The notes under the pieces: generated by a model
Seen by the model: only the letters and a program-made list of their open reading frames with translations
Database searches by the model: none
What the model was told of the DNA's origin: nothing
NCBI RefSeq assembly: GCF_004364775.1
Contig: NZ_SOAL01000025.1
Location: forward strand, 1 to 64,000
Length of the DNA: 64,000 nucleotides
DNA from: Comamonas sp. JUb58
GTDB lineage: Bacteria; Pseudomonadota; Gammaproteobacteria; Burkholderiales; Burkholderiaceae_C
Reading direction: 5' to 3'
Shown: piece after piece, positions 1-8,141 of the stretch
Layout of the letters: each line of letters opens with the position of its first letter
Position numbering within the stretch: the first letter of the stretch is position 1
Program-made: the position numbers and the translations under genes

Positions 1-86
1 TCATCAAGCGCCGCGCCTACGGATATCGAGATGAGGACTACTTCTTTCTCAAGATCCGCGCCGCGTTCCCCGGTATTCCTCGATGA
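1..86 (+). CDS. ISL3-like transposase, C-terminal fragment (cut by window edge)
   Basis: Reading from base 3, the frame gives 27 residues ending at a TGA, with the pattern IKRRAYGYRD then YFFLKI. This resembles the C-terminal end of ISL3-family (IS204/IS1001/IS1096/IS1165 group) DDE transposases, which finish with an IK-x-RRAYG-x-RD-x-x-Y block. Only the last codons are inside the window, so the catalytic DDE residues cannot be checked. The right inverted repeat of the element should lie over or just after the stop codon, but its partner is outside the window, so the exact end of the IS cannot be fixed. The family call rests on recall of the C-terminal motif alone. Confidence 0.65.
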   Translation, partial: IKRRAYGYRDEDYFFLKIRAAFPGIPR

Positions 87-404
87 ACCTTTTTTATTGG
101 CGCTGTTGGGCGTTGCTGTGCGCCGTCTTGCTAGCAAAGCTGGCGCCGATTGCCTGGTTGAGCCCAGATTCAGCCCTGGACCTCACGCATTCCGGGGGAG
201 TCAGGGATGCATCTCTTGCAGCACCTGGAGACAGGCTAGCGTTACCTGGGCTTTCAGGCCGTATCGTTTATCAATGCGTTGCGTTGCGTGGCTGGTCAAT
301 TGCAGCCTTAAACCCAGGCCCTGGTGCTCTGCATGTCGCTGAAACGTAAGCTGGCAGAGCCCATTCATAATCAGCCCCCAACTTGTTCAAAAGGCCAATT
401 TCTC
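87..404. other. Gap between IS end and GreA-like gene; no supported gene
   Basis: The stretch should contain the terminal repeat of the insertion element near its left side, with a short run of T at 90-95. An open frame begins inside the transposase stop (ATGA at 83) and runs to 349, but its product is Trp/Cys-rich, resembles no family I know and has no ribosome binding site of its own. I treat it as non-coding. An AAAAGG sequence at 389-394 serves as ribosome binding site for the next gene. Confidence 0.5.
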
Positions 405-890
405 ATGGTGGATAAATCCTGGTTGCAGCAGCAGGTGCTGGAGCGGCTTGCTGCGGACCTGTTGCAGGTTGAGCAGGCGGTGAGTGCTGCGCATGAGGCA
501 GCGACGCATGAGGAAAACATTGCCGAAAACAAGTACGACACCCTGGGCCTGGAGGCGGCCTACCTGGCGACGGGCCAGGCGCGTCGCGCTGAGGCGATCC
601 GCCAGGCGCTGGTGCATTGGCGGCTCTTCTGCCCGCAGCCCTACAGCGCCAGCAGGGGCATACAGCTGGGCGCGCTGGTCTGCCTGCTGGATGCGGACGG
701 GAAACAGCAGCAGATCTTTCTCGGCCCCGAAGGAGGAAATATGAAGCTGGTCATCGGCGCTGACACCATCCAGGTCATCAGCAGCCAAGCGCCCTTGGGC
801 AAGGCGCTGCTGGGCAAGGCTGAGGGCGATGAAGTGACGCTGGAAGTGGCGCAGGCCAAGCAGCAATTGGAAGTGCTGTCGGTGACCTAG
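405..890 (+). CDS. GreA/GreB-family C-terminal-domain protein
   Basis: A 161-residue protein. The N-terminal half is a charged helical region containing the block HEAATHEENIAENKYDT then LGLEAAYLATGQARRA, typical of a betaproteobacterial group of GreA/GreB-like proteins that other annotations sometimes mislabel as 3-oxoacyl-ACP synthase. The C-terminal half (about residues 75-161) matches the FKBP-like GreA/GreB domain: a LGALVCL strand, a GPEGG turn, and a closing PLGKALLGKAEGDEVTLEV segment, which is the hallmark Gre motif. Family members bind RNA polymerase, but a role in transcript cleavage is not established for this short subgroup. The ATG at 405 is preferred over the upstream ATG at 324 because AAAAGG lies 10 bases upstream and the family similarity starts there. 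The stop overlaps the convergent neighbour's stop by three bases. Confidence 0.8.
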   Translation: MVDKSWLQQQVLERLAADLLQVEQAVSAAHEAATHEENIAENKYDTLGLEAAYLATGQARRAEAIRQALVHWRLFCPQPYSASRGIQLGALVCLLDADGKQQQIFLGPEGGNMKLVIGADTIQVISSQAPLGKALLGKAEGDEVTLEVAQAKQQLEVLSVT

Positions 891-1693
891 GACCCTGAAG
901 GCCTGCGACCCTTGCGGCGCAGCTGTAGCACCGCCATGGCCCCCGCCAGCAAGGCTGACAGCAGCATCGCTGCCCAGGTGCTCAGGGTCGGGACCGCGGT
1001 GGGCGTGCCGGGGTTGGCCGTTGGCCCGGCTGTCACCGCAAAGCTTTGCTGCACTTGCGGGGCGGCGAAATAGGCGCCATTGCCTGCCTGGTTGGCATTG
1101 ACCACACAGGTGCCCACGCTGAGGAAGTTCACCGTATTGCCCGTGACTGAACAAATCGCATCCGCCGAGGGATCAATCGAGAAGACCACGGGCTCGCCGG
1201 ATCCACCGCCGGTGGCTGCAATGTCGTAGCTGCCTCCGACAGGCGCTGGATCGGGCGGCGTGGAGGTAAATGCAATGGCTTGGGGCGTGGCGCCATCCGA
1301 TACGCCGTTCAGATTGATGGACTGAGTGCCTAGCTCCGTGCTTGCAAAGCTAAAGGTGTCCGACACCGGCCCAGCAGTGGTGGGAGGGGTGAAAGTGAAG
1401 GTGATGGTGCAGGGAGCGAATTGTGGATAGGGGCCTGCAACACAGGTGGAGCTGACGACAGCAAATGCGGGGTTGGCAGGAGGCGTGATGCTGTTGACGG
1501 TCAAGATGGGCGGAAAAGGGCCTTCGTACTGGACGGTCACGGTCTCCTGCGCCGATACGCTGCCCGCCACCGTATTGCTGAAGTTGATGCTGCCAGGCGT
1601 GAAGTTCAAACCCTGCGCCTGCACCGCCTGCAAGCCCAGCGCGGCCGTCAAGACAAGCAGCGACTTAGTAATCCATGAAATGAATATTTTCAT
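887..1693 (-). CDS. Secreted IPTL-CTERM protein with an ASH-like (choice-of-anchor D) domain
   Basis: A 268-residue exported protein. Residues 1-26 form a signal peptide (KSLLVLTAALGLQAVQAQ). Residues about 28-135 form an Ig-like beta sandwich of the choice-of-anchor D/ASH type, with GSINFSNTVAGS near the start. A second Ig-like stretch with Cys pairs follows. The C-terminus carries a tripartite sorting tail: VPTLSTWA, a hydrophobic helix, then a basic cluster (RRKGRR). This is the IPTL-CTERM pattern, which is known to pair with exosortase H. No exosortase is encoded in the window. The protein is probably processed and surface-anchored; its ligand or role is unknown. It is transcribed convergently with the GreA-like gene, and the stops overlap. 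Confidence 0.75.
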   Translation of the reverse strand: MKIFISWITKSLLVLTAALGLQAVQAQGLNFTPGSINFSNTVAGSVSAQETVTVQYEGPFPPILTVNSITPPANPAFAVVSSTCVAGPYPQFAPCTITFTFTPPTTAGPVSDTFSFASTELGTQSINLNGVSDGATPQAIAFTSTPPDPAPVGGSYDIAATGGGSGEPVVFSIDPSADAICSVTGNTVNFLSVGTCVVNANQAGNGAYFAAPQVQQSFAVTAGPTANPGTPTAVPTLSTWAAMLLSALLAGAMAVLQLRRKGRRPSGS

Positions 1694-2321
1694 ACCAACT
1701 CCAGATAATTGAACTGGATGTTAGCACTTGCCTACTTCCCTGGATCATCGGGTAAAACCTGATGGCGGCCGCAGCAGCGGCCATGGCGGTGCATCAGCAG
1801 CGCGATGGATCAGAAGGGGGGAGAGCGTATCGCCATGCAGCGAGGGCAGATGCCTGCTTCCGGAACACAGACCTGGCAAGGTCCGGTGGAAAGGCTGGGG
1901 CGGAGCGCGTCGCAAAGACGGCGAGAGAGGATCAACGTGAAAAAAATGCCTGGCTACATGGAGAACCGCTGGCTAGCAAAAACGACCACTGGAGTGAAAA
2001 CCCAGTAGGTCGCCCCACGATGAAACAAGGAACGGCGGCAATCGCTGAACCTTGGTTGCATCATATTCGCAAATGAGAACTATTCGCAAATAACCATATG
2101 TGCAAAAGGGCAATGGCTGTGCTTGGTGTGGATCAGGCGGTTCGGATGCCGCTGGCAAAGCGTATGCAGATCTGCCATACAAGCGGCGTAAGATGGACGC
2201 GCCGCGATGCCGGCTTCCTTGCCGCTGTCCCTGCGCAGCGGCAGACCCTGTGCATCAGCCAACGGGCGCTGCCCAGCCTGCGCCACGCGGTGATCTCCAC
2301 GAACGGAATAGGACCTTCATC
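1694..2321. other. Intergenic region between divergent genes; contains a tandem 11-bp repeat
   Basis: 628 bases with no supported gene. Short open frames exist on both strands but none has a family resemblance or convincing ribosome binding site. The one clear structure is a direct repeat at 2064-2091. The sequence immediately before the alcohol dehydrogenase start carries an AGGA at 2310-2313. The region must contain the promoters of both the IPTL-CTERM gene (leftward) and the dehydrogenase (rightward). Confidence 0.6.
2064..2091. promoter_or_regulatory. Direct repeat TATTCGCAAAT x2, possible operator
   Basis: TATTCGCAAAT occurs at 2064-2074 and again identically at 2081-2091, a 17-base period, separated by GAGAAC. 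The enclosed sequence AAATGAGAACTATTCGCAA loosely resembles a Fur box. The site sits between two divergent genes, 230 bases upstream of the dehydrogenase. The regulator is unknown. Confidence 0.4.
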
Positions 2322-3365
2322 ATGACCGTCAAAGCCTATGGCGCCCACGCGGGTGACCAACCTCTGGAAGCCCTGAACATCGAGCGCCGCACGCCGGGCG
2401 CCAAGGATGTGCAGATCCGCATTGCCTATTGCGGCGTCTGCCACTCCGACATCCACCAGGTGCGCTCCGAATGGGCGGGCACGCTCTACCCCTGTGTGCC
2501 AGGGCATGAGATTGTGGGCGAGGTGGCAGCCGTGGGCGCCGAGGTGAAGGATTTCAAACCCGGCGATCTGGTGGGCGTGGGCTGCATCGTTGACAGCTGC
2601 CAGCACTGCGTGGACTGCGGCATGGGGCTGGAGAACTACTGCAACCACATGGTCGGCACCTACAACGGCGCCACCGCCGATGCGCCTGGCCATACCCTGG
2701 GCGGTTATTCGCAAAGCATTGTGGTGCACCAGCGCTATGTGCTGCGGGTCAGCCACCCACCGGCCCAACTGGCCGCTGTGGCGCCGCTGCTCTGCGCCGG
2801 CATAACCACCTATTCGCCACTGCGCCACTGGCGCGTGGGCCCGGGCCACAAGGTGGGTGTGGTGGGCATTGGCGGCCTGGGCCATATGGGCATCAAGCTG
2901 GCCCATGCGATGGGCGCGCATGTGGTGGCCTTCACCACCTCCGAATCCAAGCGCGATGCGGCCAAGGCGCTGGGAGCCGCCGAGGTCGTGGTCTCGCGCA
3001 ATGCCGATGAGATGGCCGCCCATGCGCAAAGCCTGGACTTCATCCTGAACACCGTTGCGGCCCCGCATGACCTGGACCCCTTCTTCAACCTGCTCAAGCG
3101 CGATGGCACGATGACCCTGGTGGGCGCGCCCTCGACTCCGCATCCATCGCCTGGTGTGTTTGGCTTGATCATGAAGCGCCGCAGCCTCGCCGGCTCGATG
3201 ATCGGCGGCATCCCCGAGACGCAGGAGATGCTCGATTTCTGCGCCGAGCACGGCATCGTCGCGGACATCGAATTGATCCGCGCCGACCATATCAACGAGG
3301 CCTATGAGCGCATGCTGCGCGGCGATGTGGCCTACCGTTTTGTGATCGACAACGCCAGCCTCTGA
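2322..3365 (+). CDS. Zinc-dependent NAD(P) alcohol dehydrogenase, YahK/cinnamyl-alcohol-dehydrogenase type
   Basis: A 347-residue medium-chain dehydrogenase/reductase, about the length of E. coli YahK/Ahr. It should reduce aldehydes or oxidise primary alcohols in the cytosol using NADP(H). The catalytic zinc motif GVCHSDIH (about residues 37-44) and GHEIVG are present, and the structural zinc cysteines appear in the CxxC-rich stretch CQHCVDCGMGLENYC (about residues 93-107). The nucleotide-binding Rossmann motif GIGGLGHMG lies near residue 180. The ATG at 2322 is chosen over upstream frames because AGGA lies 9 bases before it and homology begins at MTVKAYG. The gene stands alone and is followed by a strong hairpin. 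The physiological substrate cannot be deduced. Confidence 0.88.
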   Translation: MTVKAYGAHAGDQPLEALNIERRTPGAKDVQIRIAYCGVCHSDIHQVRSEWAGTLYPCVPGHEIVGEVAAVGAEVKDFKPGDLVGVGCIVDSCQHCVDCGMGLENYCNHMVGTYNGATADAPGHTLGGYSQSIVVHQRYVLRVSHPPAQLAAVAPLLCAGITTYSPLRHWRVGPGHKVGVVGIGGLGHMGIKLAHAMGAHVVAFTTSESKRDAAKALGAAEVVVSRNADEMAAHAQSLDFILNTVAAPHDLDPFFNLLKRDGTMTLVGAPSTPHPSPGVFGLIMKRRSLAGSMIGGIPETQEMLDFCAEHGIVADIELIRADHINEAYERMLRGDVAYRFVIDNASL

Positions 3366-3389
3366 TCCGCTGAGCGCCTGTCGCTCCCC

Positions 3390-3429
3390 ATGCAGTGCAT
3401 GCCCTGGGCAAGCACTGCATTTTTCTTTT
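3390..3429 (+). terminator. Rho-independent terminator after alcohol dehydrogenase
   Basis: ATGCAGTGC at 3390-3398 pairs with GCACTGCAT at 3412-3420. The enclosed TGCCC/GGGCA can extend the stem. It is followed by TTTTCTTTT. Confidence 0.85.
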
Positions 3430-3499
3430 GGCGCAGCGGCGGAACTTGTGCCCCGGGGCCGCCTCAGACAGCGGCTCTTTGTTTTTGGTACTCGCCGCT

Positions 3500-4387
3500 A
3501 TGTTGTCACGTCGCTCCCTGGTTATGTCTGGCAGTCTGTCTGCGGTGATGGCTGCGCTGCTGCCGATGGGCGAGGCGCTGGCCCGCAGCCCGCAGCCACC
3601 ACGCAAAATGCCGGTGCTGTTCATCGGCCATGGCAGCCCGATGAATGCCATCAGCGCCAACCCCTTTACCCAGCACCTGCAAAACTGGGGCAGCAGCCTG
3701 CCCAGGCCCAGCGCCATCCTGGTGGTGTCGGCCCATTGGCTCACGCGCGGCAGCACCGGGGTGACGGTGAACGACAAGCCCTCCACCATCCACGATTTCT
3801 CCGGCTTTCCGGCCGATCTGCATGCGATGCAGTACCCAGCCGCCGGCCACCCCGCGCTCGCGGCCAAGGCGGCTGCCTTGGTGCGCAGCGGCCAGGCGCA
3901 GCTGACGGACCAATGGGGGCTGGACCACGGCACCTGGACCGTTCTGCACCACCTCTACCCCAAGGCCGATGTGCCGGTGTTCCAGGTCTCGATCGACTAC
4001 AACCAGCCCGGCCCCTACCACTATGCGCTGGGCAAGGAGCTGGCTGCCTTGCGCGAGCAGGGCGTGCTGATCATCGGCAGCGGCAACATCGTGCACAACC
4101 TGCGGGCCACGGTGCGTGGCGCGCCCGAAGGGCTGATGGCCGCCCGCGACTGGGCCCAGCAGTTTGACGAAGCGGCCAAGCAGGCCTTGCTGGCGGGCAA
4201 CCAGGAAGCGCTGGTGGCCTACCAGCAACTGCATGCCTCGGCCAAGATGGCTGTGCCGACACCCGACCACTACTGGCCCCTGCTGTATGCCTTGGGCGCT
4301 GCCCATGGCAGTGGCCCGGCGCGCCAGGTGTTCGAGGGCTTCCAGTCCGGCACCATCAGCATGCGCTGCCTGCAGTGGGATGCCTGA
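3500..4387 (+). CDS. ygiD: 4,5-DOPA-extradiol-dioxygenase family protein with Tat-like leader
   Basis: A 295-residue member of the LigB/DODA extradiol ring-cleavage family (E. coli YgiD type). Visible hallmarks are FIGHGSPMNAI (metal-ligand His near residue 43), VVSAHW, DFSGFP, LDHGTWTVLHHLYP (second conserved His pair), and GSGNIVHNL, then TPDHYWPLLYALGA near the end. These enzymes are non-haem metal dioxygenases of catechol-like substrates such as DOPA. Unusually, the chosen ATG adds an N-terminal leader with a twin-arginine-like pattern (SRRSLVMS, a hydrophobic stretch, ALARS) before the domain, suggesting Tat export. No strong ribosome binding site precedes the start, so the leader is not certain. 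An internal start just before MPVLFIGHG would give a cytosolic enzyme. Confidence 0.82.
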   Translation: MLSRRSLVMSGSLSAVMAALLPMGEALARSPQPPRKMPVLFIGHGSPMNAISANPFTQHLQNWGSSLPRPSAILVVSAHWLTRGSTGVTVNDKPSTIHDFSGFPADLHAMQYPAAGHPALAAKAAALVRSGQAQLTDQWGLDHGTWTVLHHLYPKADVPVFQVSIDYNQPGPYHYALGKELAALREQGVLIIGSGNIVHNLRATVRGAPEGLMAARDWAQQFDEAAKQALLAGNQEALVAYQQLHASAKMAVPTPDHYWPLLYALGAAHGSGPARQVFEGFQSGTISMRCLQWDA

Positions 4388-5866
4388 TCAGCGCAGGCTT
4401 TGCAGCGCCTCGGCCAGGCGCTGCACGCCCCGCTCAATCTCGGGCAGGTCCAGCAAGGCATAGCCCATCACCACGCCGGCTTGCGCATGCCCGGCCTGCT
4501 GCAGGTAGAGCGGGCTGATCGGGTAGACGCGCACGCCGCGCTGCGCTGCCGCTTGCACCAGCTGCGCTTCCTGGCTGGCCGGTAACGCGGTAAACCACAC
4601 CGACAGATGCAGGCCGCTGGCGGCACCCTGGATGCGCACCTGGCTGCCCAAGTGCTTGTCCAAGGCCTGCAGCAAGGCATGCTGGCGCGCATGTTGCTTG
4701 CGCCGCATGCGCCGCACATGGCGGGCATAGCTGCCGTCGTCGATCAGCTGCGCCAGTGCGCGCTGGGGGCCGGTGGCGGTATGGCGGTCGGTCAACAGCT
4801 TGGCCTGGGCAAACAGGCCGGCCAACGCGGGGGGCAGCACCATATAGCCCAGGCGCAGCTGCGGCGACAAGGTTTTGGAGAAGGTGCCCACATGGATCAC
4901 GCAGTCCGCACTGTCCAGCGACAGGAGGCTGGGCTCAGGCCGCACCGTGTAGCGGTAGTCGCTGTCGTAGTCGTCCTCGATCACCCAGCAGCCCTGGACA
5001 TGGGCCCAGTCGAGCAGCGCATGCCTGCGGGCAATCGGCAGGTAGCCACCCAGCGGAAACTGGTGGCCCGGCGTCACATAGGCCAGCTTGGCGGGCGCCT
5101 GCGCGGTCAGCGCCGCCAGTTGCGCGGTCTGCAGACCATCGTCATCCACATCGGCGCAAACCAGCTGCGCGCCATAGGCCTCAAACACCTGGTGCGCCAT
5201 GCGGTAGCCGGGGTTCTCCACGACCACCGGGTCGCCAGGGTTCAGCAGCAGCCGGGCGCAGAGGTCCAATGCATGCTGCGAGCCGTTGACGACCAGGATC
5301 TGCTCGGTCGAGCAGGCCAGGCCACGCGTCTGGTGCAGGTGCTGCTGCAGCGCCTGGCGCAGCTCGGGTGCGCCCAGCGGCGATGCGTATTCCAGCCGCT
5401 GGCCGCGCTGGCCTTCGGCCCGGCGCAAGGCCTTGAGCCAGTGCAGGGTGGGGAAGTCGCTGCCCGCCAGCGGCCCGTAGACAAAGTCGATCATCCCAGC
5501 TGGATCGGGCACCGGCGGGCGCAGCGGCATGGCCTGCAGGCGCTGGGCAAAGGCAGACAGGCGGTCGGTGTCGGGCAGCTGGCTTTGGGGTTCGGAGGCA
5601 GCGGCAGCCTGGCCCTGCGCGCGGATGCGGTCGGCGGCACCTGCGGCCACGCGCGTGGCCGCCCCGGGCCGGGTGTCGACAAAGCCGTCCGAGGCCAGTT
5701 GCTCGTAGACCAGGCTCACGGTGCCGCGCGACAGGCCCCGCTCAGCGGCCAGCGCCCGGGTCGAGGGCAGGGCGGTGCCGGCCGCGTAGCTGCCATCGCC
5801 AATGCGCGCGCGGATGTCGCGGTACAGGCTGCGGCTGCTGGATGGTTTGGACAAGGGCGCTGGCAT
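4388..5866 (-). CDS. MocR-type regulator (GntR helix-turn-helix plus aminotransferase-like domain)
   Basis: A 492-residue fusion. Residues about 10-80 form a winged helix of the GntR family (LYRDIRARI, GTALPSTRALAAERGLSRGTVSLVYEQL). Residues about 130-490 form a fold-type I PLP domain (NGSQHALDLCARLLL, NPGYRMAHQVF, EDDYDSDYRY, HVGTFSKTLSPQLRLGYMV, where the Lys of FSKTL is the PLP lysine). MocR proteins are usually activators that sense PLP, amino acids or their derivatives. An in-frame GTG lies upstream at 5932, but the ATG at 5866 is preferred because the upstream stretch contains the repeated CTGG/CCAG sites of the shared promoter. The gene is divergent from the DapA-family gene, its likely target. 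Its stop is next to the dioxygenase stop. Confidence 0.85.
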   Translation of the reverse strand: MPAPLSKPSSSRSLYRDIRARIGDGSYAAGTALPSTRALAAERGLSRGTVSLVYEQLASDGFVDTRPGAATRVAAGAADRIRAQGQAAAASEPQSQLPDTDRLSAFAQRLQAMPLRPPVPDPAGMIDFVYGPLAGSDFPTLHWLKALRRAEGQRGQRLEYASPLGAPELRQALQQHLHQTRGLACSTEQILVVNGSQHALDLCARLLLNPGDPVVVENPGYRMAHQVFEAYGAQLVCADVDDDGLQTAQLAALTAQAPAKLAYVTPGHQFPLGGYLPIARRHALLDWAHVQGCWVIEDDYDSDYRYTVRPEPSLLSLDSADCVIHVGTFSKTLSPQLRLGYMVLPPALAGLFAQAKLLTDRHTATGPQRALAQLIDDGSYARHVRRMRRKQHARQHALLQALDKHLGSQVRIQGAASGLHLSVWFTALPASQEAQLVQAAAQRGVRVYPISPLYLQQAGHAQAGVVMGYALLDLPEIERGVQRLAEALQSLR

Positions 5867-5875
5867 CGCGGGCAA

Positions 5876-5917
5876 CTGGACCAGTGATTTTGTTGAAAAC
5901 TGGCTATTTTTAACCAG
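5876..5917. promoter_or_regulatory. Candidate MocR operator with repeated CTGG/CCAG sites
   Basis: Between the divergent MocR and DapA-family genes lie CTGGACCAG at 5876-5884, AACTGG at 5898-5903 and AACCAG at 5912-5917. MocR regulators such as TauR and PdxR are known to bind repeats with a CTGG(A/T)C-like core. Which gene is controlled, and whether it is activated, is inference. Confidence 0.45.
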
Positions 5918-5991
5918 AAGCCGGAGCCGCACAATCCGGGCTTGGCTGCGACCCAGTTCGGGCGCGGCAGCTGTTTTGACAGGGACCCAGA

Positions 5992-6885
5992 ATGTTCAAT
6001 GGTTTGAGTGCGTTTCCGCTGACCCCCATGGATGAGAGCGGCATCGATATGCCGGCATTTGCGCAGCTGGTGCAGCGCCTGGTGGCGGCCGGTGTGGATT
6101 CCATCGGTGCGCTGGGCTCCACCGGCAGCTATGCCTATCTCTCGCGTGCCGAGCGGGCTGAAGTGGCGGCATTGGCAGTGGAGCAGGCGCAAGGGGTGCC
6201 GGTGGTGGTGGGCATTGGCGCGCTGCGTACCCGCGATGTGCTGGCCTTGGCCGAGGATGCGCAAAAGGCCGGTGCCAGCGGCCTGCTGCTGGCCCCCGTC
6301 TCGTACCAAAAACTGTGCGACGACGAGGTCTATGGCCTCTACCAGGCCGTGTCGCGTGCGGTGTCGGTGCCCATCGTCGTGTACGACAACCCCGGCACTA
6401 CGCGCTTTGAGTTCAGCGATGCGCTGCATGGCCGCATTGCGCAGCTGCCCCATATCGCCTCGATCAAGATCCCCGGCGTGCCGGCCGATGCGGCCGAGGC
6501 CAAGGCGCGTGTGCAGCGCCTGCGCGCTGTTGTGCCCGCCCATGTCAGCATCGGCGTCAGTGGCGACGCCTTGGGCGCCAAGGGCCTGGTGGCGGGTTGC
6601 GATGCCTGGTACTCGGTCATCGGCGGCCTCTGGCCCCAGACCACCTTGGCCATCACCCGCGCTGCACTGGCAGGCCATGCGGAGCAGGCGCTGGAGCTGT
6701 CCAACCGCCTCGCGCCGCTGTGGTCCTGGTTCCAGCAAAAGGGCGGCAGTTTGCGCTCGGTCGCCACCGCTGCCGAGCTGATGGGCCTGGCCCGCTCGCC
6801 CTGCCTGCCGCTGCCCTTGCACACCTTGCAGGGGGCCGATCGCGAGGCCCTGGCCGCTATGCTGAAAACGCTGGATCTGGCCTGA
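5992..6885 (+). CDS. Dihydrodipicolinate-synthase-family aldolase/lyase
   Basis: A 297-residue TIM-barrel protein of the DapA/NAL family. Schiff-base chemistry is supported by the conserved Tyr131 in VVYDNPGTT and Lys159 in ASIKIPG, and by a GSTGSYAYL motif (residues 42-50) in place of the DapA GTTGE loop. The loop difference and the company of a MocR regulator argue against true lysine-pathway DapA and for a catabolic aldolase or dehydratase acting on a keto acid or sugar acid. The exact substrate is not deducible. It is convergent with the LysR gene that controls the neighbouring rhamnonate operon and could feed related sugar-acid metabolism, but that is speculative. Confidence 0.83.
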   Translation: MFNGLSAFPLTPMDESGIDMPAFAQLVQRLVAAGVDSIGALGSTGSYAYLSRAERAEVAALAVEQAQGVPVVVGIGALRTRDVLALAEDAQKAGASGLLLAPVSYQKLCDDEVYGLYQAVSRAVSVPIVVYDNPGTTRFEFSDALHGRIAQLPHIASIKIPGVPADAAEAKARVQRLRAVVPAHVSIGVSGDALGAKGLVAGCDAWYSVIGGLWPQTTLAITRAALAGHAEQALELSNRLAPLWSWFQQKGGSLRSVATAAELMGLARSPCLPLPLHTLQGADREALAAMLKTLDLA

Positions 6886-6898
6886 ACTTCAGCAGCGT

Positions 6899-7867
6899 TC
6901 AAGCCGCCATGCGTCGGGCCTGCTCGCGCAGCAGATCCATAAAGTTCTGCTGCTCTTGCGAGGCCTCTTGGTCCTTGCGCGTCAGCATGCCAAACGGGGC
7001 CATCGGCACATCGATCTGCACCGGCAAGGTCTTCACCAGGCCCATGCGCAAATAGTCCTTCAAGGCCGAGTCGGACAGCAGCATGACGGCATCGGTCAGC
7101 TGCACCAGTTGCTGCATCGAGTAGACGGAGCTGCACTCGGTGATGTCAGCCGGCACGGGCAGCTCCAGGCTCTGCAGCAGCTGGTCCAGCGCAATGCGCG
7201 CGGGCGTGCTGGCAGGCTGCAAGATCCAGGGCCAGTCGCGCACCAATTCCTCCCAGTTCAGCTTGCGGCGCCGCGCCAGCACATGGCCGCTGCGCACCAC
7301 CACCAGCAGGCGCTCATTGCCCAACGCTTCAAAGTCATAGGCCTCGCTGTCGCCGGCGATGCGGCGGCGCGCAATGGCCAGGTCAATGCGGCGCTGGTCC
7401 AGCAGGCGCAACACCTGGTCGCTGGTGTCGCCCATGATGCGCAGGCGCAGCTGCGGGTTCTGCGCTTTCATCTCGGCCACGGCCGTCATCACCAGGTCGG
7501 GCGCCGCACCCATGATGGTGCCAATCGCCAGGTAGCCATAACCGCCCTGGCGGCGCACCGCCAGGTCCTCGGCGCAGCGGTCCAGGCTGTTGAGCGAGGC
7601 CTCGGCAAAACGCACCAGCTGCAAGCCCAGCGCGGTAGGGCGCATGCCGCGTGGCAGGCGCTCAAACAGCTGGCAGCCAAACATGTCTTCGATCTCGCGC
7701 AGCATGCGCGTGGCAGCGGGTTGCGACATCGACAGGCTGATCGATGCGCGGTGCAGATTCAGGCTCGATCCCAGCGCCACCAGCATGTGCAGATGCTTGT
7801 AGCGCAGGCGGTTGAGCAGGCTGCGTTGCAGCGGTGGCGCGGCCGATAGAGCGGGCTTTTTAGACAT
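6899..7867 (-). CDS. LysR-family regulator, probable control of the rhamnonate operon
   Basis: A 322-residue LysR-type regulator. The N-terminal helix-turn-helix (residues about 18-75: RYKHLHMLVALGSSLNLHRA, then SMSQPAATRMLREIE) is followed by a periplasmic-binding-protein-like effector domain. The RYKHLHMLVAL opening resembles the GbpR sugar-responsive subgroup. It is divergent from the MFS-rhmD-rhmA-aldA operon with 274 bases between starts, the usual LysR arrangement, so a sugar-acid effector such as L-rhamnonate or KDR is likely. The ATG at 7867 is used. A TTG/ATG pair at 7915/7912 would add 15-16 residues; neither has a good ribosome binding site. In E. coli the analogous rhm genes are under an IclR-type regulator, so the control differs here. 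Confidence 0.82.
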   Translation of the reverse strand: MSKKPALSAAPPLQRSLLNRLRYKHLHMLVALGSSLNLHRASISLSMSQPAATRMLREIEDMFGCQLFERLPRGMRPTALGLQLVRFAEASLNSLDRCAEDLAVRRQGGYGYLAIGTIMGAAPDLVMTAVAEMKAQNPQLRLRIMGDTSDQVLRLLDQRRIDLAIARRRIAGDSEAYDFEALGNERLLVVVRSGHVLARRRKLNWEELVRDWPWILQPASTPARIALDQLLQSLELPVPADITECSSVYSMQQLVQLTDAVMLLSDSALKDYLRMGLVKTLPVQIDVPMAPFGMLTRKDQEASQEQQNFMDLLREQARRMAA

Positions 7868-8141
7868 AAATAAAAGGTATCGGATATGACTGAAATTTGA
7901 TTTGTTAGGCATCAATCATGCGCGTACATTCAGCTCCACACAAGAACGAATGACCCTATCAGGAGACAAACATGACCGCCTTCGCGCACACTTTTTTCAG
8001 ACCCCCCGCCTCACGACGGCGCTAGCGCAAGCCGCGCCCCACCGGCGCAGCAACCGCTACGCCAGCTTCTCCTTTCTCGCTCCCCGCTGCGCCTGCTCTT
8101 TCGCAGGCGTGCTGGCCGCGCATTGTCTTTAAGGATTTGTC

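Noticed and set aside
83..349. An 88-codon frame starting in the transposase stop
   Set aside because: No family resemblance, no ribosome binding site, Trp/Cys-rich composition; likely chance.
5992..6885. Calling the DapA-family gene dapA of lysine synthesis
   Set aside because: GSTGSY loop instead of GTTGE and the MocR neighbour argue for a catabolic paralogue.
7902..8132. A 76-codon frame in front of the MFS gene
   Set aside because: No similarity and it overlaps the likely LysR-controlled promoter region.
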